39,698 bases of DNA from CABZJG01 sp965659715. Lineage in GTDB: Bacteria; Pseudomonadota; Alphaproteobacteria; Rhodobacterales; Rhodobacteraceae. The stretch covers positions 1-39,698 of the forward strand of contig CBFHXE010000017.1 of the NCBI GenBank assembly GCA_965659715.1, read 5' to 3'. Both the position numbers and the translations under genes were made by a program. A model generated the notes under the pieces. That model had not been told where the DNA came from. It ran no database searches and saw nothing but the letters and a program-made list of their open reading frames with translations. This document shows, piece after piece, positions 24,907 through 31,667 of the stretch; positions within the stretch are counted from its first letter, which is position 1, and the number at the start of each line of letters is the position of its first letter.

Positions 24907-25932
24907 CTAAATTGACGCATATTGATGCCGAAAACCGGCATCCGCGGGTGTAAACTTTGCCCCAGTATCGCCGAAACAGGGATGTTTTGACCAGTCCTGC
25001 GCCATCGTGGTGGCAAGATCCGATATTTGCTTTAGGTACTCCACGGCGCCGCCTTCTAAATCAGTTTGGATTTGCGCCCAGTCAGGATAGGCGCCAAAAG
25101 CGTCCAGCCAAATCGCACGGCCAGCCAGAAAACCCGATGCACCTGCGTTAAATGCGTGCTTTAGCACATTGCGGAATTCTGGCTTTCCTGCGCCTGCCGA
25201 CAGCATGACCCAAGGCCGTCCGGCCAGTTGGCCCATTTCGTCAAATACCGCTTGCACCTTGGCAGAGCCATCAGCCTCTGATGCGTTCACCGGGCTTTCA
25301 AGTTTGAAGACATCAACGCAGTAATCCGGCTTTGCAAACTCTTCGACCGAAGCCAAAACATCATCGGCCTTTTTACCCTGCATTTCGATATATTCTTTAG
25401 TCTGATGCGCGTCGCTGGCCAGCGGATAGACCAGCAGTTCAAACAAAAATGGTATATCATGACGCGCGCAGTCTTCGCCAATTTTTTTGACGTAATCTTG
25501 CTGCGCAGACAGCACGTCCGCGCCGGCATCTGGGCGATACCATGCCAGAACTTTCACCGCATCGCCGCCCATACGTTTGATCTTGGCCACGGACCAGTCA
25601 TCAATGCTTGACGACAGCCGCCCGTCATCCGTTTCTTTGAAAACCGAATCTTCCAGCGTAACGATGAGACCCTTGGTCGGAGAAAAGTGATCCAAGCTAT
25701 CTGGAATGGCAAAATGGGGATCAAGAAGCATCGCACTGCTTTCGCCCTGAAGTGTTTTCACCAAGAGGCTTTTAAAGCGGGCAACCTCCTGCCATGGGGC
25801 TTCTTGTACGCCAAGAGTCTTGGCAATAGGGTTTTTGATCGGCGGGCGTTGATCAACGGCAGTCATCTTGAAAATGCCGTTTTCGTCGGCCATCCGACGT
25901 AGGCCCCATAACTTGCCGGGCGTCAATTGCAT
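24907..25932 (-). CDS. Class I ketose-phosphate aldolase (LacD/YihT family); candidate sulfofructose-1-phosphate aldolase
   Basis: 341 residues of the DeoC/LacD class I aldolase family. TAVDQRPPI, AMLLDPHFAIP, VKVLAWYRPD, PFLFELLVYP and DVFKLESPVN are present; Lys210 in the last is the expected Schiff-base lysine. The block VMLSAGAGKPEF and especially GASGFLAGRAIW (Arg272) match the corresponding part of E. coli YihT (GASGFLAGRAVW) better than LacD (as I recall them). The reaction would split 6-deoxy-6-sulfofructose 1-phosphate into DHAP and sulfolactaldehyde. Tagatose-1,6-bisphosphate cleavage is the alternative. The ATG lies inside the 3' end of the kinase gene (10-nt overlap) with GGAG as ribosome site. 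Confidence 0.9.
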   Translation of the reverse strand: MQLTPGKLWGLRRMADENGIFKMTAVDQRPPIKNPIAKTLGVQEAPWQEVARFKSLLVKTLQGESSAMLLDPHFAIPDSLDHFSPTKGLIVTLEDSVFKETDDGRLSSSIDDWSVAKIKRMGGDAVKVLAWYRPDAGADVLSAQQDYVKKIGEDCARHDIPFLFELLVYPLASDAHQTKEYIEMQGKKADDVLASVEEFAKPDYCVDVFKLESPVNASEADGSAKVQAVFDEMGQLAGRPWVMLSAGAGKPEFRNVLKHAFNAGASGFLAGRAIWLDAFGAYPDWAQIQTDLEGGAVEYLKQISDLATTMAQDWSKHPCFGDTGAKFTPADAGFRHQYASI

Positions 25933-26816
25933 GGTTTATTCTCCTTCATAAAAGTCTCGGTCATCTGGCGGTCGGGGCAACCCTTTCGACCACCAAACTG
26001 CATACATTTCAAAGCCGCAGCGGCGTTTGCAAATTCGATTGCTTTTGGCGCATCCATTCCTTCGCCAAGCGCAAGCGTAAATGCGCCGTGCCAAATATCG
26101 CCCGCGCCCAAGGTGTCTGTTATGGGCACTTTAAAGGCGGGAATATGGGCGATTTGGCCGTTTTCAGTATAAAAAACACCGGCCTGTCCATCTGTCACGC
26201 AGGCCCAGCTTTCCAGCTTGGATGTCACCTCAGTCAAGGCTTGCGGCAAAGTTTTCGCATCACTTAGGGACAGGAGCCCCTGACGTGAAAAGGCGATATG
26301 GGAAGCGGCGTTCAAAAGGTTCATTTTGATGGGGGCCTCTGCATCAAGCACGCCCGGGATTGAAAGCGATTTGGCGCGCGTGAGCGCTGCAAGGGCACCT
26401 TCGTTCCAGCGCGTGTCGACCAGAACTGCGTCGGCTGTAAAGTCTTGTGCGGACGACGCACCATCAGAGGCCAAACCGTCGCCTCGGAAGTTCATGATTT
26501 GGCGTTCTCCGCTGCGGTCAACAAACACGGATGAAAAAGACGAGCGGCCATTTGCGGTGCGCTGAACAGACGCGGTTTTAACGCCTTCACGCTGTAGATC
26601 GGATATAATGAGATCGCCAAGCGCATCATCTCCGAGGCAGGCGGCAAGTGTCGCTTCGCCGCCCAACCGAGCGATGGCGACAGCCGCATTTGCAGCGCAG
26701 CCTCCGCCCACAATATGGGCGTCTGCGGCGCGATATTTTTCGGCCTTATCCGGCAATTGGTCGACGGAAAAAACAAAATCTACAACTGCCATGCCGGCCA
26801 AAAAAACCTGTGTCAT
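25923..26816 (-). CDS. PfkB-family sugar kinase; candidate 6-deoxy-6-sulfofructose kinase (YihV-like)
   Basis: 297 residues of the ribokinase/PfkB family, with GGGCAANAAVAIARLG near the start and the catalytic DTLGAGDIWHGAF near the end. The alignment to E. coli YihV, as I recall that sequence, is close along the whole length: LPDKAEKY, DTRWNEGA, AFKVPITDTLGAGD, ALKCMQFGGRKGCPD. Lys27, Asn109 and the Arg136 of D-T-R-W fall on YihV Lys27, Asn109 and Arg138, residues I recall as contacting the sulfonate. The frame continues upstream to 27020, but the first 68 residues are non-family; the ATG at 26816, preceded by AAGG, is the right start. It heads the enzyme part of the cluster, 354 nt after the TRAP binding-protein gene. 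Confidence 0.92.
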   Translation of the reverse strand: MTQVFLAGMAVVDFVFSVDQLPDKAEKYRAADAHIVGGGCAANAAVAIARLGGEATLAACLGDDALGDLIISDLQREGVKTASVQRTANGRSSFSSVFVDRSGERQIMNFRGDGLASDGASSAQDFTADAVLVDTRWNEGALAALTRAKSLSIPGVLDAEAPIKMNLLNAASHIAFSRQGLLSLSDAKTLPQALTEVTSKLESWACVTDGQAGVFYTENGQIAHIPAFKVPITDTLGAGDIWHGAFTLALGEGMDAPKAIEFANAAAALKCMQFGGRKGCPDRQMTETFMKENKPCN

Positions 26817-27170
26817 TTGCCTTTTTGCAACCTCGTTTTTTGGACGGGGTTGCCTGCGATCTGCGCCTTTAGGCGGCCCTTGGTAAAGTGTGGAAATTGG
26901 GTTGTGATGTAGGGTGCATGAACGGGGATCAAAACCGATGCGGCGTGCTGTTTGGGCGCATTTGAGGTGTTCCAAACGCTCGCTTTTTGAACCCGGCGGG
27001 CCATAGGCTCTGCAACACAACGGTGCATGAAAACCTGCGATGATCGCCAGATTGAATATAAAAAACGCATGTTTTGATCAGTGATTCTTTGGGTTTGTGA
27101 TGGCCTTTATCGGCCGTCTTGATTGTCCGAAGGCCATCGCATGCAATGGCCTTCGGGATGGTCACAAAGA
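26817..27170 (-). other. 354-nt spacer between TRAP and enzyme genes
   Basis: The longest gap inside the cluster. It holds the strong 11-bp hairpin at 27127-27156 and, just beyond it in - strand order, a second small GGCC pairing (about 27101-27118). The kinase frame is open through part of it but shows no conserved sequence, so no gene is called. An internal promoter could lie here; I see no convincing -35/-10 pair. Confidence 0.5.
27127..27156 (-). promoter_or_regulatory. Strong intercistronic hairpin after the TRAP binding-protein gene
   Basis: CCGAAGGCCAT (27127-27137) and ATGGCCTTCGG (27146-27156) form a perfect 11-bp stem with an 8-nt loop, 14 nt after the binding-protein stop. No T-tract follows on the - strand, so it is more likely an mRNA-stabilising or partial-termination element that raises binding-protein output relative to the downstream enzymes. 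Confidence 0.75.
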
Positions 27171-28229
27171 CTAGTTTATGTCTTTTGCTGTGCCAGCGTT
27201 GATCGATGCCTCTGCATCTGCAACTGCAGATGTCAAAGCGTCAAAGATTTTTGGTCCGCCACGAACATTGTCTTTAAACCAGTCATAAACTGGCGCGGCC
27301 GCTGCTTTGAACTCGGCTTTTTGATCTGGAGTAGGCACGTAAAGTGTACCGCCACCAGCAACAAAGTCAGAATACGCCTGAATGGACTTACGCTTTGGTG
27401 AAGCAAAAGTAGCTTGCTGCAATGCTGAGAAACCATCAACCACAACGCGCCGCATTCCTTCTGGCATGCCCATGAACTTTTCGTTGTTCATCCACCACAA
27501 GGCGCCCATGTAGGCATGGCCGTCAAGCGTGACATACTGCAGGCCTGCATCTGGGAATTTCATGCCCATGATGTCGGTGATGCCGTTTTTGGAGCCTTCA
27601 ACAACACCGGTTTGGAATGATGTGAAGAGCTCAGGCCATGGAATAGGTGTAGGGGAAGCGCCAAGCGCACGAACCAGCTCTTGCGGCAGGTCCGCAACAA
27701 CAGTCCGGATTTTCAGACCGGCAAGATCGCCTGGTGTTTTGACAACACGCTTAGTGTTGGCAAAGTTCCGCCATCCACCAGTGTTACCAATGGTCATCAA
27801 ACGGATTGCCCCATTTGAATCTTCAAGCGCCATTTCGCGCATTGTGCGGGTGAAGTCCCCGGCCAAAACGGCTTCTGCAACGCGGTCATTTGCCATCAGA
27901 TATGGAAGGTCAAGAACCTGCACGTACGGGAAGATACCTGAGGCACCGCCTGATGTTGAGATGTAGACATCGATGGAGCCATCGGCAACACCTTGCAAAC
28001 ATTCAGCACCTTTTGAGCAGAGCTGCGTGCCGATAAAGAGCTCAACGGCAATTGCGCCATTTGAAGCCGACTCGACAAAGTTCTTGAATACGATCAGACC
28101 ATCATAGTCTTCATCGTTTTCATTTGAGTTTGCCGTTGCGCGGATTGTGTAATCTGCCGCAGCGGCCGCCATTGCGGAGCTGGCCACGAGCGTGGCTACC
28201 GCGAGCGTTTTAAGGGTTGATTTGATCAT
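27171..28229 (-). CDS. TRAP transporter solute-binding protein (DctP family)
   Basis: 352 residues. A Sec signal peptide (LAVATLVASSAMAAAAA, cleaved near residue 25) leads into a DctP fold: FKNFVESASNGAIAVELFIGTQLCS, LQGVADGSIDVYIST, LDLPYLMANDRVAEAVL, and DLAGLKIRTVVADLPQELVRALGASPTPIPWPELFTSFQTGVVEG. The Arg in KIRT is the residue that clamps the carboxylate of TRAP ligands; here it could bind a sulfonate or another acidic group. GGAG ribosome site 6 nt before the ATG. It delivers substrate to the DctQM permease encoded immediately upstream. Sulfoquinovose, its glycerol glycoside, or another acidic sugar is inferred from the cluster, not from the protein. Confidence 0.93.
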   Translation of the reverse strand: MIKSTLKTLAVATLVASSAMAAAAADYTIRATANSNENDEDYDGLIVFKNFVESASNGAIAVELFIGTQLCSKGAECLQGVADGSIDVYISTSGGASGIFPYVQVLDLPYLMANDRVAEAVLAGDFTRTMREMALEDSNGAIRLMTIGNTGGWRNFANTKRVVKTPGDLAGLKIRTVVADLPQELVRALGASPTPIPWPELFTSFQTGVVEGSKNGITDIMGMKFPDAGLQYVTLDGHAYMGALWWMNNEKFMGMPEGMRRVVVDGFSALQQATFASPKRKSIQAYSDFVAGGGTLYVPTPDQKAEFKAAAAPVYDWFKDNVRGGPKIFDALTSAVADAEASINAGTAKDIN

Positions 28230-28267
28230 TTATTTCTCCTTGTTGATCAATTTTGGTCTGGTAGTTG

Positions 28268-29767
28268 CTAATTGACGAACCCGGTTAGTTTCGGGATCGC
28301 TAGGGAAATTGCCGGCACATAAGTGATCAATAGGATCACCAAAACTTCGACGGCAAGGAATGGCAGGATGGCGCGGGCAATGGTTTCCACACGCTCTCGT
28401 GAAACAGAAGAGGCGACAAACAGCACAAGCCCCATGGGCGGCGTTGCAAGTCCCACTGTAAGGTTCACCGACATGATGATCGCAAAGTGAACGGGATGCA
28501 CACCCAAGTCTACAAAGATTGGCCCAAGAATTGGCCCAAGGATGATGATCGCCGGACCTGCATCTAAAAACATGCCAACGATAAACAGCAAGATATTAAT
28601 CAAGAACAGCAAGATCAGTGGTTCGTCGCTTAGCCCAAGGATCAAGGCGGCCAGCTGTTCGGGCGCATGGCTGAGGCTCACCACTGTTTTAAAGGCAACA
28701 GCTGCGCCAACCAGCAGCAGGACTGTCGACGAAGCCAGAGCAGATTTTGTCAGAATGGCAGGAAGGTCGCGCAACTTTAGTGTTTTGAGCACAAAAAACG
28801 AAATCAGCAGGGCATAAGCGACAGCAATGGCCGAAGCTTCGGTCGGGGTAAACACCCCGATCAGAATGCCGCCAAGAATAATAATTGGCGTTTGAAGTGG
28901 GGCCACAGCCTTTTTGCAGATGATCCTGAAATCAGCCGAAACATTGTTCCGCATACGCAGGAGCACCACATGCGCAAGCGGCAAAAAGACGATGAACGGC
29001 ACCCAATTGCTAATGGTAATCTGTGTTCCGGTGGTTGCAGCAATGATTGATTTAATCAAGGTGTAGAAAATTAAAAGCACGCCGGCAAAGTTTATCCGTA
29101 AAAGGAAAAATGATATGCGATCTTCCAGTGGCGTAATGGTCTGGTTTGAAGTCACAATCCGTTCGGCTTTCGGCAGGTCATAACGATCTGCCAACAAGCG
29201 CACAACAAGCATTAACCCCAGTCCAACAAGTACGCCGGGCACGATCCCTGCCAAAAACAATGCCGCGACGCTTTCGCCCATCACATAGGCGTAGATGATC
29301 ATAATGCCAGACGGGGGAATAATCGGTCCAATCACCGAACTGGCAGCTGTCACCGCGGCGGCAAAGCGGCGCGAGTAGCCGTTTTTCTCCATCGCAGGGA
29401 TCAGTGTCGACCCCAGCGCAGAAGTATCGGCAACAGCCGAACCGGAAAGGCCCGCAAAGAGCATTGAGGACAGGATGTTCACATGCGCAAGTCCGCCGCG
29501 AAGATGGCCCATAAGCGCTTGCGAAAATTCAACAAGCCGCATAGTGATGCCGCCTCGGTTCATCAATTCGCCTGCCAGCATGAAAAATGGCAGCGCCATG
29601 AGTGGGAAGCTGTCCATCCCGTTGTAAACATTGCGATACAGAAGGGCTATGTCCCGCTCTTGTCCATTGAGCCAAAGCAAAATGCCCGGCGCAAAAAGTA
29701 AGGCAAAAAATACCGGCAAACCGACCATCAAGAATAGTAGGAAAACGGGCAGAAAAAATACCAGCAT
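28268..29767 (-). CDS. TRAP transporter large permease (DctM family)
   Basis: 499 residues, about 12 membrane spans, DctM type. Family blocks include GLPVFFALLFAPGILLWL, NGMDSFPLMALPFFMLAGELMNRGGITMRLVEFS, LSGSAVADTSALGSTLIPAMEKNGYSRRFAAAVTAASSVIGPIIPPSGIMIIYA, and the C-terminal half-repeat LFLINILLFIVGMFLDAGPAIIILGPILGPI. It is somewhat longer than typical (about 425-440) because of a central segment near residues 195-270 (LADRYDLPKAERIVTSNQTITPLEDRISF and following spans). A TTG one codon upstream keeps the frame open, but the ATG at 29767 overlaps the small-permease stop by one base (TGATG) and is the natural coupled start. Confidence 0.94.
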   Translation of the reverse strand: MLVFFLPVFLLFLMVGLPVFFALLFAPGILLWLNGQERDIALLYRNVYNGMDSFPLMALPFFMLAGELMNRGGITMRLVEFSQALMGHLRGGLAHVNILSSMLFAGLSGSAVADTSALGSTLIPAMEKNGYSRRFAAAVTAASSVIGPIIPPSGIMIIYAYVMGESVAALFLAGIVPGVLVGLGLMLVVRLLADRYDLPKAERIVTSNQTITPLEDRISFFLLRINFAGVLLIFYTLIKSIIAATTGTQITISNWVPFIVFLPLAHVVLLRMRNNVSADFRIICKKAVAPLQTPIIILGGILIGVFTPTEASAIAVAYALLISFFVLKTLKLRDLPAILTKSALASSTVLLLVGAAVAFKTVVSLSHAPEQLAALILGLSDEPLILLFLINILLFIVGMFLDAGPAIIILGPILGPIFVDLGVHPVHFAIIMSVNLTVGLATPPMGLVLFVASSVSRERVETIARAILPFLAVEVLVILLITYVPAISLAIPKLTGFVN

Positions 29768-30351
29768 CAATCGGCCCTTTGTAGGTCAGAGGGTGCATCC
29801 GTTGACGGCAGGATTGCTTCTGGTGAGATGAGACTGGCAGCAGTGCGCAGAATAAGCTCAACATTTACGGACAGTAAAAGGATCATTCCAAGCAGCAATG
29901 AGCCATACATGTACCGCAGTTTGACCTTCATGCTTTCAAATCCGATAAGATCAAATGGCAACTTGAGCGACGAAGAGTCAAAGTTTCCGCCAAAACCCAT
30001 TGTATGGTTATAGCCATGTTGCAGAGCCATCGCCAAAACAGACAGCGACAACAAAAGCAGAACCAGCGTCAACAACAGGCCTGCCAATCTCGGCAGAGCG
30101 AGGGGCAGCATATCAATGGCAACGAACCCACCCCAACGAAATGCAGAAGGTGCAATAAGCCCCGTCATCCACAGCATTAAAAAGCGTGCGGCCTCGTCTG
30201 GCCAAGCCTGTGCGTTGTTGAAGACATAGCGAAACACAACTTGCAATAGGATAACCACAACCATCAGGCCTAGCGCCATCCATGCAATTTGGCGTCCGAT
30301 CCCAAGGATTGCAGAATTCATCGCTGAGATCGCGCGCAGTACTGGCAGCAT
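29767..30351 (-). CDS. TRAP transporter small permease (DctQ family)
   Basis: 194 residues, four predicted membrane spans. The DctQ core is visible: IGRQIAWMALGLMVVVILLQVVFRYVFNNAQAWPDEAARFLMLWMTGLIAPSAFRWGGFVAIDML. An extra loop (NHTMGFGGNFDSSSLKLPFDLIGFES) separates spans 3 and 4. The ATG at 30351 is preceded by a very strong AGGAGG; a TTG one codon upstream is the alternative. First structural gene downstream of the regulator, with a promoter and operator-like sites in the 120-nt space between them. Confidence 0.92.
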   Translation of the reverse strand: MLPVLRAISAMNSAILGIGRQIAWMALGLMVVVILLQVVFRYVFNNAQAWPDEAARFLMLWMTGLIAPSAFRWGGFVAIDMLPLALPRLAGLLLTLVLLLLSLSVLAMALQHGYNHTMGFGGNFDSSSLKLPFDLIGFESMKVKLRYMYGSLLLGMILLLSVNVELILRTAASLISPEAILPSTDAPSDLQRAD

Positions 30352-30407
30352 CAACTGATCCCCTCCTGATTGAAGCGTGCTCTTGAGCTGGCCCCAAGCT
30401 TGCGTTT

Positions 30408-30455
30408 AACTTTCGTTTTAATCGAATTACTGTCTCAAACGAATGTAGCAGTCAA
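30408..30455 (-). promoter_or_regulatory. Candidate promoter with regulator-binding repeats, upstream of the TRAP/catabolic operon
   Basis: On the - strand TTGACT (30450-30455) and AGTAAT (30426-30431) with an 18-base spacer form a promoter-like pair. The spacer contains TTCGTTT (30437-30443), TTCGATT overlaps the -10 region (about 30420-30426), and AACGAAAG lies just downstream. The 14-mer AACTTTCGTTTTAA at 30408-30421 occurs again, inverted, upstream of the regulator gene. This arrangement suits repression by the GlpR/DeoR-type protein. Confidence 0.55.
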
Positions 30456-30473
30456 GTCTTTTTAGGTCTTGCT

Positions 30474-31253
30474 TCATCGATTGCGGGCTTCGATCAGGCT
30501 GACCTCGTTGAGCTTGCAAAGTTTACGTAATTCTACCGGGCATCCGGTATCGGTTACCAAAGTCTGGACTTGGGACAAATGACCAATGCAAACCGGCCCG
30601 GCGCGATCAAATTTGGTGCTGTCAGAGGTCAAAATCACGTGCCGTGCATTTTCAATGATCGCCCGAGCCACCGAAGCCTCTCGTAAATCATAATCCAATA
30701 ATGACCCATCGGTGGCAATTGCAGAGGCCCCTATAATCGCAATATCTGCGCGAAATTGTCGAACAAAATCAACGGTAGATTCTCCAAGGATAGCCCCATC
30801 TGAGCGCCGAACAACACCGCCAGGCACCATTACCTCTAACCCGCCAAAAGCCCTTAAATCATTGGCAATATTCACATTGTCTGTGACAACTTTTAAGCCG
30901 GTGTGGTGGCCAAGGCTGCGCGCGACGGCCGCTGTGGTCGTACCGGCGTTAATGATAATCGCAGCATTATTTGGGATCAATTTAGCCGCAGCTTTGCCAA
31001 TTTTTTCTTTTTCGGGGCGTGAAATGCTCTCGCGAGCTTCAAAACCCGTATATTCAATTCCGGCCAGCAAAGAGGCTCCGCCGTGAAATCGCATCACTTT
31101 GCTTTCTTCAGAGAGCGCATTTAAATCTTTACGTATGGTTTGGGGGGTGGTGTTGAAAAATACAGCAAGGTCATCCACCAAGGCGCGGCCATTTTGTTGC
31201 AGATTTTGAAGGATTGCAACGCGCCGCGCTTTCGAATTCCTGCTGACAGCCAT
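30474..31253 (-). CDS. GlpR/DeoR-family transcriptional regulator
   Basis: 259 residues. The N-terminal winged helix-turn-helix is the DeoR signature (RRVAILQNLQQNGRALVDDLAVFFNTTPQTIRKDLNALSEESKVMRFHGGA). The C-terminal sugar-phosphate-sensing domain has IGKAAAKLIPNNAAIIINAGTTTAAVA, VVTDNVNIANDL, VPGGVVRRSDGAILGES, and ILTSDSTKFDRAGPV. It is especially similar to GlpR across the sensor domain. Sulfoquinovose operons in E. coli carry a DeoR-type repressor (YihW/CsqR), and such proteins usually respond to a phosphorylated pathway intermediate. It is first in the cluster in the same orientation, separated from the transporter by 120 nt holding its likely operator. Autoregulation is suggested by the palindrome upstream of its own ATG. 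Confidence 0.92.
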   Translation of the reverse strand: MAVSRNSKARRVAILQNLQQNGRALVDDLAVFFNTTPQTIRKDLNALSEESKVMRFHGGASLLAGIEYTGFEARESISRPEKEKIGKAAAKLIPNNAAIIINAGTTTAAVARSLGHHTGLKVVTDNVNIANDLRAFGGLEVMVPGGVVRRSDGAILGESTVDFVRQFRADIAIIGASAIATDGSLLDYDLREASVARAIIENARHVILTSDSTKFDRAGPVCIGHLSQVQTLVTDTGCPVELRKLCKLNEVSLIEARNR

Positions 31254-31281
31254 CTTTAATGCTCTCTATTCCAAGATTTAT

Positions 31282-31308
31282 CTTTCGTTATACCTTAAAA
31301 CGAAAGTT
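31282..31308 (-). promoter_or_regulatory. Palindromic operator candidate upstream of the regulator gene
   Basis: CTTTCGTT (31282-31289) and AACGAAAG (31299-31306) form a perfect 8-bp inverted repeat with a 9-base spacer, about 30 nt upstream of the regulator ATG. A TATAAC hexamer (- strand, 31287-31292) suitable as a -10 box lies at the palindrome. The 14-mer at 31295-31308 is the exact inverse of 30408-30421. DeoR-family operators commonly contain TTTCG-type half-sites. Confidence 0.65.
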
Positions 31309-31421
31309 TTTACAGAGAAAAATTTTTAGAAAGTATGTGCAAAAATGGCGGGATGAGTAATTTTGACTGTATAGCGACGCCCATTAAAAGCCGTTGGCCG
31401 ATTAACCTGCCATTGTGTCTT

Positions 31422-31667
31422 TTAGCCGCCGCGCAATTTTTGCAGCAGAAATACTTCGCTATTGGGTGAAACTGGCTCTGTAAGGCTGTTGACAATAATA
31501 CGTCCATCGACGGCAACCGAGACACCGGCGTCAATGCGCGGTTTCAAAGCGGGATGGGCTTTAATAAGGGCGCTCAGGACTTCGCCGACCGTTTTGGCTT
31601 CAACTTCGATGGTTTCATGGCCTCCGGCCTGCGCCCGCAGACCAGACCATAAATTTACTTCAACCAT
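31422..31667 (-). CDS. MoaD/ThiS-like sulfur-carrier protein
   Basis: 81 residues with a ubiquitin-like beta-grasp pattern (VEVNLWSGLRAQAGG, TVGEVLSALIKAHPALKPRI, VSVAVDGRIIVNSLTEPVSPNSEVFLLQKLRGG) ending in the Gly-Gly that is activated and thiocarboxylated in MoaD. MoaD donates sulfur to molybdopterin. The gene overlaps the molybdoenzyme large-subunit gene by 8 nt, so it is probably a dedicated carrier for that enzyme, or a paralogue serving its cofactor sulfuration, instead of the housekeeping moaD (no moaE next door). About 170 nt separate it from the regulator gene. Confidence 0.85.
   Translation of the reverse strand: MVEVNLWSGLRAQAGGHETIEVEAKTVGEVLSALIKAHPALKPRIDAGVSVAVDGRIIVNSLTEPVSPNSEVFLLQKLRGG

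Noticed and set aside
24907..26816. Tagatose 6-phosphate pathway (LacC/LacD)
   Set aside because: Kinase similarity runs to YihV over its whole length with the sulfonate-site residues, and no LacAB isomerase is present; kept as an alternative only.
26817..27020. N-terminal extension of the sugar kinase to 27020
   Set aside because: The extra 68 residues are unlike any PfkB start; the ATG at 26816 has a ribosome site and begins exactly with the family's first strand.
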